Positions 14,842-18,969 of a DNA stretch of 18,969 nt are shown one piece after another (within the stretch, counting starts at the first letter, position 1; each line of letters begins with the position of its first letter). Source of the DNA: CAZDQL01 sp964507325 (GTDB taxonomy: Bacteria > Planctomycetota > UBA1135 > GCA-002686595). Made by a program: the position numbers and the translations under genes. The stretch is from the NCBI GenBank assembly GCA_964507325.1, contig CAZDQL010000114.1, positions 1 through 18,969 on the forward strand, given 5' to 3'. The notes under the pieces were generated by a model. The model was not told where the DNA came from, searched no databases, and worked only from the letters and a program-made list of their open reading frames with translations.

Positions 14842-17397
14842 ATGTTCATGACTCCGTATCGCTCCCTGCTGGTCCTGGCGAGCCTCCTCCCGGCGGTCGC
14901 CCGCGCGCAGGCGGAGACCCCGCCTCCGAACGTGATCCTCGTCATGGCCGACGACCTCGGCTACGGGGACACCGGCTTCACCGGCAATCCGATCGTTCAG
15001 ACCCCCCACCTCGATCGGCTCGCCACTGATGGCGTGCTGCTCTCCCGCTTCTACGCCGCCGCGCCGGTCTGCTCCCCCACGCGGGCGAGCTGCCTCACCG
15101 GACGTCACCCCTTCCGGATGAACATCCCCTGGGCCTTCGGGGGGGCGCTGCCGGCCAGCGAAGTGACCCTCGCCGAATTGCTCTCCCGAGCCGGCTACGC
15201 GACCGCGCACTTCGGCAAGTGGCACGTCGGCCACCTCGCGCGGACGGTCAAGCAGAGCTACGCACCGGGCGCAGTGGACGGCTTCGGCTACTCGCCACCC
15301 TGGGAGCACGGCTTCCGGGAGTCGTTCAGCGTGGTGAACTCCCTACCCAGCTTCAACCCGTACTACTTGACCTGCGGCGAGTTCGGCTCCGAGGGCTATC
15401 GAATGGTGATGGACCGCCCGGTCGAGCTGGGCCAGCGCGAGGGCGGCTTCGTCTGGCGCGACCGCTTCTGGACCGGAGAGGGCGCCCTGTGCGATGAGTG
15501 GCTCGCGGGGCCGCTTCCCGAGCTGCTCGTCGATCGGGCCCTGGACTTCGCGCGCCGCGCGAGCGCCGAGGGGAGCCCTTTCCTGACACTGCTCTGGTTC
15601 TCCACCCCCCATACGCCGGTGGTCGCCGGGCCGCGCCACCGCGCGCTCTACGAGGAGCTCTCCCTGCGCGAACAGCACTGGTTCGGCGCGATCAGCGCCA
15701 TGGACGAGGCCGTGGGGCGGCTGGTGCGGGAGCTCGAGGCCGCGGGCCTCGCCGAGAACACGCTCATCTGGTTCTGCAGCGACAACGGACCCACCTGGGT
15801 CCACGAGCTGGGCACGACCGGCGGGCTGCGCGGCCGCAAGGGATCGCTGCGCGAGGGCGGCATCCGCGTTCCGGCGTTCGTGTACTGGCCAGCGGGCCTC
15901 TCGGGAGGTCGCACGGTGAGCGAGCCGCTGAGCACCAGCGACATCCTGCCCACCCTCCTGACGCAGGCGAGCGTCGAGCCACCCCCCGGGCGCCCGCTGG
16001 ACGGTGAGGACGTGACCGCCATCCTGCGCGGAGAACGCGCTCATCGCGCCCGTCCGATCGGCTTCCAGTCGCCACGACTGGAGAGTGAGGCGCGGGACAC
16101 GAAGGCCTGGATGCAGACCGGTGGCTTGCAGCTGGCCTGGATCGCCGGTCAGTGGAAGCTCTTCAGTGATGACGCGGGTGAGAGCTGGGAGCTGTACGAC
16201 CTCGACCAGGACCCGGGCGAGGAGCGTGACGTCGCCGCGGCGGCTCCGGAGCGGGTCGCGCGCATGCGCGAGGAGCTGGAGTCGTGGCGTGCGGACTGCC
16301 TGTCCAGCGCGGTCGGCGAGGAGCCGGTTCCGATCTTCGTCGCTCGCGAGACACCCGTCCGTGGCGTCGGGCGCTCCCCCGGCTGCTACGCCCAGTTCCG
16401 CGAGGGCGGGGTCGTGGTCACCCGCTCGGGGCGCCTGGTGGTCACGGCGCAGGGACGAGAGGCGAGCGACTGGAGCGATCGCTCCGGCCAGGACCTCGTC
16501 TGTCGCTGGAGCGACGATGGTGGAGACCGCTGGTCGGAGGCCGTGCTCGTGGCCGCCATGGGTGACACCTCCATCTGCCCGAACGCCAGCGTCTACGACC
16601 GCGAGACGGACGCGATCCACGTGCTCTACAACGTGTTCCGCTGGGACTTCCACGACCCGGAGTCGCGCAAGGCGATGGAGGGCCGCGAGTGCCGGCAGTT
16701 CCACCAGCGGAGCGACGACGGCGGCGCGAGCTGGTCGGAGCCGCGCGACATCACGGAGATGCTCGCTTCCGACGACCGCACGACCGTGTTCGGATCGGGC
16801 GAGGGGATCCAGCTGCGACACGGGCCGCGCGCAGGGCGGCTGGTCGTCCCCGGTGGCTTCCAGCACCGCTGGGGAAACCGCTCTTTCTACTCCGACGACC
16901 ACGGCGAGACCTGGATCGTCGGCAGCGTCGCGCCGCGCGAGCGCGTGAAGGAGCTGAACGTCCGGCTGGAGAACAAGATCGCCGAGCTCTCCGACGGGAC
17001 CCTCCTCCTGAACGCGCGACACACGCCCGAGCGGGTGCGCGCCTTCTCCTCCGACGGGGGCGTGAGCTGGAGCCCCGAGGAGGTCGACTCCGGCCTCCCC
17101 GCGGTGAGCTGCAACGGGAGCATTCTGTGCGTAGCGGACGGCGAGGGACGGGACGTGGTGCTCTGTTCCGTCCCGGTCGGCCCCAAGCGCACGCACGGCA
17201 CGGTCTACGCGAGCCTCGACGGGGGTCGCACCTGGCCCTACGCGACGACTCTGGTCGAGAAGGAGTTCGCCTACTCGAGCCTGGTGCAGCTCGCCGATGG
17301 GCGCATCGCCTTGATCTACGAGGCGCGCGGTCATCGCGACCTGCTGCTGCGGCGCTACTCGCTCGAGCGCTTCCTCGCGCCGACGTCGCTCCGCTGA
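14842..17397 (+). CDS. Two-domain exported enzyme: S1 sulfatase fused to an exo-sialidase-like domain
   Basis: The 851-residue protein has a signal peptide (about 1-24, ending in ARAQA). Residues 29-480 are a formylglycine sulfatase: metal-binding DD (37-38), CSPTR (77-81, C77 being the residue oxidised to formylglycine), LTGR (85-88), GKWHVG (125-130), TPHTP (255-259), SDNG (313-316) and the typical end LYDLDQDPGEERDV. Residues about 505-851 are a sialidase propeller with five Asp boxes at 557, 624, 684, 736 and 791. It also has FREG (519-522, in place of FRIP), GEGIQLRHG, LENKIAELSDGTLLLNAR, Y811 in YSSLVQL (position of the sialidase nucleophile) and IYEARG. Both active sites look largely preserved, suggesting consecutive removal of sulfate and sialic-acid-like groups. 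The start could also be the ATG at 14848. It follows the GNAT gene by 16 bases and has no clear Shine-Dalgarno. No formylglycine-generating enzyme is in the window. Confidence 0.88.
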   Translation: MFMTPYRSLLVLASLLPAVARAQAETPPPNVILVMADDLGYGDTGFTGNPIVQTPHLDRLATDGVLLSRFYAAAPVCSPTRASCLTGRHPFRMNIPWAFGGALPASEVTLAELLSRAGYATAHFGKWHVGHLARTVKQSYAPGAVDGFGYSPPWEHGFRESFSVVNSLPSFNPYYLTCGEFGSEGYRMVMDRPVELGQREGGFVWRDRFWTGEGALCDEWLAGPLPELLVDRALDFARRASAEGSPFLTLLWFSTPHTPVVAGPRHRALYEELSLREQHWFGAISAMDEAVGRLVRELEAAGLAENTLIWFCSDNGPTWVHELGTTGGLRGRKGSLREGGIRVPAFVYWPAGLSGGRTVSEPLSTSDILPTLLTQASVEPPPGRPLDGEDVTAILRGERAHRARPIGFQSPRLESEARDTKAWMQTGGLQLAWIAGQWKLFSDDAGESWELYDLDQDPGEERDVAAAAPERVARMREELESWRADCLSSAVGEEPVPIFVARETPVRGVGRSPGCYAQFREGGVVVTRSGRLVVTAQGREASDWSDRSGQDLVCRWSDDGGDRWSEAVLVAAMGDTSICPNASVYDRETDAIHVLYNVFRWDFHDPESRKAMEGRECRQFHQRSDDGGASWSEPRDITEMLASDDRTTVFGSGEGIQLRHGPRAGRLVVPGGFQHRWGNRSFYSDDHGETWIVGSVAPRERVKELNVRLENKIAELSDGTLLLNARHTPERVRAFSSDGGVSWSPEEVDSGLPAVSCNGSILCVADGEGRDVVLCSVPVGPKRTHGTVYASLDGGRTWPYATTLVEKEFAYSSLVQLADGRIALIYEARGHRDLLLRRYSLERFLAPTSLR

Positions 17398-17416
17398 ACG
17401 CCGCCGACCCGCTGGC

Positions 17417-18358
17417 TCACTTCTCGTCCGTGTCCTGCTCCAGCTTCTTCGCGCGCGCCTCGAGGTAGCTCTTCGACTTCGCGAGCGCCGCGGCCATCGC
17501 CTCCGGCTCGGGGTGCCCGTGCATGAACGGGTTGACGAAGCGCGGGTAGTCGATCTTCGCCAGCGCCTCGATCCAGGGCGTGAAGTCGGTCGGTCCGTGC
17601 CCCGGTAGCTGCTGCATCTCGGGGGCGTGCTCCCAGGCGTAGAAGAAGAGCAGCTGCTCCCCGCAGATCTCGATCGCCTCCGGCGTCGACGCTTCGATCG
17701 CCTGGAGGTGGTAGGGAGCGAGCGCGATCCCGACGTGTGGCGAGGGGTTCAGGTCGGTGAAGGCCTTGAAGGAGTCGAGCGAGTCGAGCAGCGCGTGGCC
17801 GTGGTTCTCGATGGCGAGCTGGCTCTGCGTCTCCTCGGCGAGCTCGATCAGGGGCTTGAGCTGCTCGAAGAAGCCCTTCATCCGCGCGCTGAGCTCGGCG
17901 GGCTCGCAGGGCGCGGCGCTCCCCTGCACGGCGATCCCGCCGCCGAGCTCGCCGAGCAGCTTGGCGTACTTCGCGAAGCCGCCGACGTAGGTGGAGAAGG
18001 AGGTGAGCTCGAGCTGCGTCTCCTTCAGGAGCGCAGCGATCCGCTCGGCCCCCAGCCGGTCGAGGCACTCGTCGAGGTGCGGGCACCCCTGGTAGGCACC
18101 CCAGATGTCGATGCCGGTGAAGCCCAGGCCGGCGATCTGCTGACAGGCCTGCTCGACCGACAGCGAGGAGAACTGGATCGAGGAGGTGGAGAGCTTCATC
18201 GTCCACTTCCGCTCGGCGGGCTCCTTCTCGGCTCGGGGCGCGTCACTCTCCTGCGCCCACGCGCGGGTCGAGGAGAGGGTGACGACCGCGGCGCTGCTCG
18301 CGGCGGCGAGGAAGGCGCGGCGGTCGAACCGCGCCGGATCACTCGTACTGCGCTCCAT
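17417..18358 (-). CDS. Tat-exported TIM-barrel sugar (phosphate) isomerase/epimerase
   Basis: The 313-residue protein begins with a twin-arginine signal, FDRRAFLAAASSAAVV (R13-R14), with probable cleavage after AWA (33-35). The mature part is an AP-endonuclease-2/xylose-isomerase-like TIM barrel: KLSTSSIQFSSLSVEQACQQ (55-74), LGFTGIDIWG (78-87), LAIENHG (181-187, with E184 and H186 as likely metal ligands), HVGIALAPYH, and a WIEALAKIDYPRFVN segment near the end. Tat export implies folding with a metal in the cytoplasm and action outside it. Substrate is unknown; family members act on inositol derivatives, keto sugars or hydroxypyruvate. Its ATG shares one base with the upstream oxidoreductase stop (TGATG), so the two are co-translated. 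It converges on the sulfatase gene, 19 bases away. Confidence 0.87.
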   Translation of the reverse strand: MERSTSDPARFDRRAFLAAASSAAVVTLSSTRAWAQESDAPRAEKEPAERKWTMKLSTSSIQFSSLSVEQACQQIAGLGFTGIDIWGAYQGCPHLDECLDRLGAERIAALLKETQLELTSFSTYVGGFAKYAKLLGELGGGIAVQGSAAPCEPAELSARMKGFFEQLKPLIELAEETQSQLAIENHGHALLDSLDSFKAFTDLNPSPHVGIALAPYHLQAIEASTPEAIEICGEQLLFFYAWEHAPEMQQLPGHGPTDFTPWIEALAKIDYPRFVNPFMHGHPEPEAMAAALAKSKSYLEARAKKLEQDTDEK

Positions 18359-18969
18359 CACAGCTCCTCGCTGATCCCCGGCAGCGGGGCGTCGTAGATC
18401 CCGTTCGGCCCGTCGTGGATCGGCGCCTCCGTCTCGAAGCTCATGTTGTCGATGTCCTCGACGAACTGGTATTCGGAGCTCATCACCTGGTCCCAGGTGA
18501 CGTACTGCCCGGTGTGGGTGGCGATGCGCCCCATCAGGGCGGCGATGTCCGCTTCCCCGGCGCGTCGGGCTTCGTTGTGAGGGGTGTCGTTGCGGATCGC
18601 GTCCAGCAGCACTTGCCACTCGGCGCGGTAGGGACTGGGATCGTTCTTCCCGAAGGCCCACTTCGGCTCGCGGGTCATGTCCTGCCCTGCGTAGATCCGC
18701 GTACGCGGCTGGGCCAGGCTCTCCATCAATATGGCGGAGCCCTTCGAACCGTGGGCGTAGTCGGAGTACGTGTTCCAGCAGTTGTTCATGTGCCGCGAGA
18801 AGGCGAAGAGCTTTGCGCCGTCAGGGAAGGTGTACTCGACGCTGTAGTGGTCGAACTGGTTGCCGGCGGCCTCGTACGTGCGGCTGCCGAACCCCTGCGC
18901 GGAGACGGGCCAGGCGTCCTTGGCCCAGCAGGCGACGTCGACGTTGTGGCAGTGCCAGTCGATGAAGAA
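18358..18969 (-). CDS. Gfo/Idh/MocA-family oxidoreductase (partial, C-terminal 203 residues)
   Basis: The minus-strand frame is open from the right edge (18969) to the TGA at 18358-18360; the N-terminal NAD-binding domain lies outside the window. Visible motifs fit the C-terminal domain of planctomycete Gfo/Idh/MocA proteins: IDWHCHNVDVACWAK, PVSAQGFGSR, NQFDHYSVEYTFPDG, and PYRAEWQVLLDAIRNDTPHNEARR followed by DIAALMGRIATHTGQYVTWDQ. These enzymes oxidise sugars or polyols with NAD(P). The catalytic Lys of the EKP motif and any Tat signal cannot be checked here. Paired with the overlapping isomerase gene, it likely forms a sugar oxidation/epimerisation unit. Confidence 0.88.
   Translation of the reverse strand, partial: FFIDWHCHNVDVACWAKDAWPVSAQGFGSRTYEAAGNQFDHYSVEYTFPDGAKLFAFSRHMNNCWNTYSDYAHGSKGSAILMESLAQPRTRIYAGQDMTREPKWAFGKNDPSPYRAEWQVLLDAIRNDTPHNEARRAGEADIAALMGRIATHTGQYVTWDQVMSSEYQFVEDIDNMSFETEAPIHDGPNGIYDAPLPGISEEL

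Noticed and set aside
15343..17334. Minus-strand open frame of 663 codons opposite the sulfatase-sialidase gene
   Set aside because: The sense frame contains complete sulfatase and sialidase motifs; the antisense product has none and its composition is typical of high-GC shadows.
17398..17416. Intrinsic terminator between the convergent sulfatase and isomerase genes
   Set aside because: Only 19 bases separate the genes, and no stem with a T-run is visible on either strand.

Overview
The window is GC-rich with strongly G/C-ending codons and is densely coding. The gene set points to a planctomycete or a close relative. It holds a sulfatase, Tat-exported TIM-barrel sugar isomerase and Gfo/Idh/MocA genes, a large surface protein with FG-GAP repeats, and an ECF sigma factor carrying a long C-terminal extension. 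No marker gene (rRNA, ribosomal protein) is present, so the phylum is an inference from gene content.

Layout: (1) 1-1553, minus strand: N-terminal part of an exported FG-GAP/integrin-like propeller protein, built from repeats with an exact 201-bp period and running off the left edge. (2) 1711-2403, plus: SAM-dependent methyltransferase, divergent from the first gene. (3) 2414-4033, minus: class I [4Fe-4S] fumarase, convergent with the methyltransferase. (4) 4258-6765, plus: ECF sigma factor fused through one membrane segment to a chain of carboxypeptidase-regulatory-like beta-sandwich units. (5) 6916-17397, plus: a tightly packed cluster of seven genes: WecE-type sugar-nucleotide aminotransferase, GT-C (GT39-like) membrane glycosyltransferase, GT2 glycosyltransferase, secreted sialidase-like protein, GH106-type lipoprotein glycosidase, GNAT acetyltransferase, and a sulfatase-sialidase fusion. 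(6) 17417-18969, minus: TIM-barrel sugar isomerase/epimerase and the C-terminal part of a Gfo/Idh/MocA oxidoreductase, running off the right edge.

The cluster in (5) combines glycan-building enzymes (aminotransferase, GT2, GT39) with glycan-dismantling enzymes (sialidase-like proteins, GH106, sulfatase). Several junctions overlap or nearly touch, which suggests co-transcription and translational coupling. One reading is that the cell decorates its surface with a 4-amino-4,6-dideoxysugar glycan while degrading sulfated, rhamnose- or sialic-acid-containing polymers. Another is that two neighbouring modules have become transcriptionally joined. The isomerase/oxidoreductase pair on the opposite strand would fit oxidation or epimerisation of released sugars. 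The membrane-tethered sigma factor just upstream is a candidate regulator, but nothing in the sequence proves that it controls the cluster.

The clearest candidates for a new system are the one-piece sigma factor/membrane sensor and the sulfatase-sialidase fusion. No tRNA, rRNA, CRISPR array, insertion sequence or phage gene was seen, and no stretch above about 225 bases lacks a gene.
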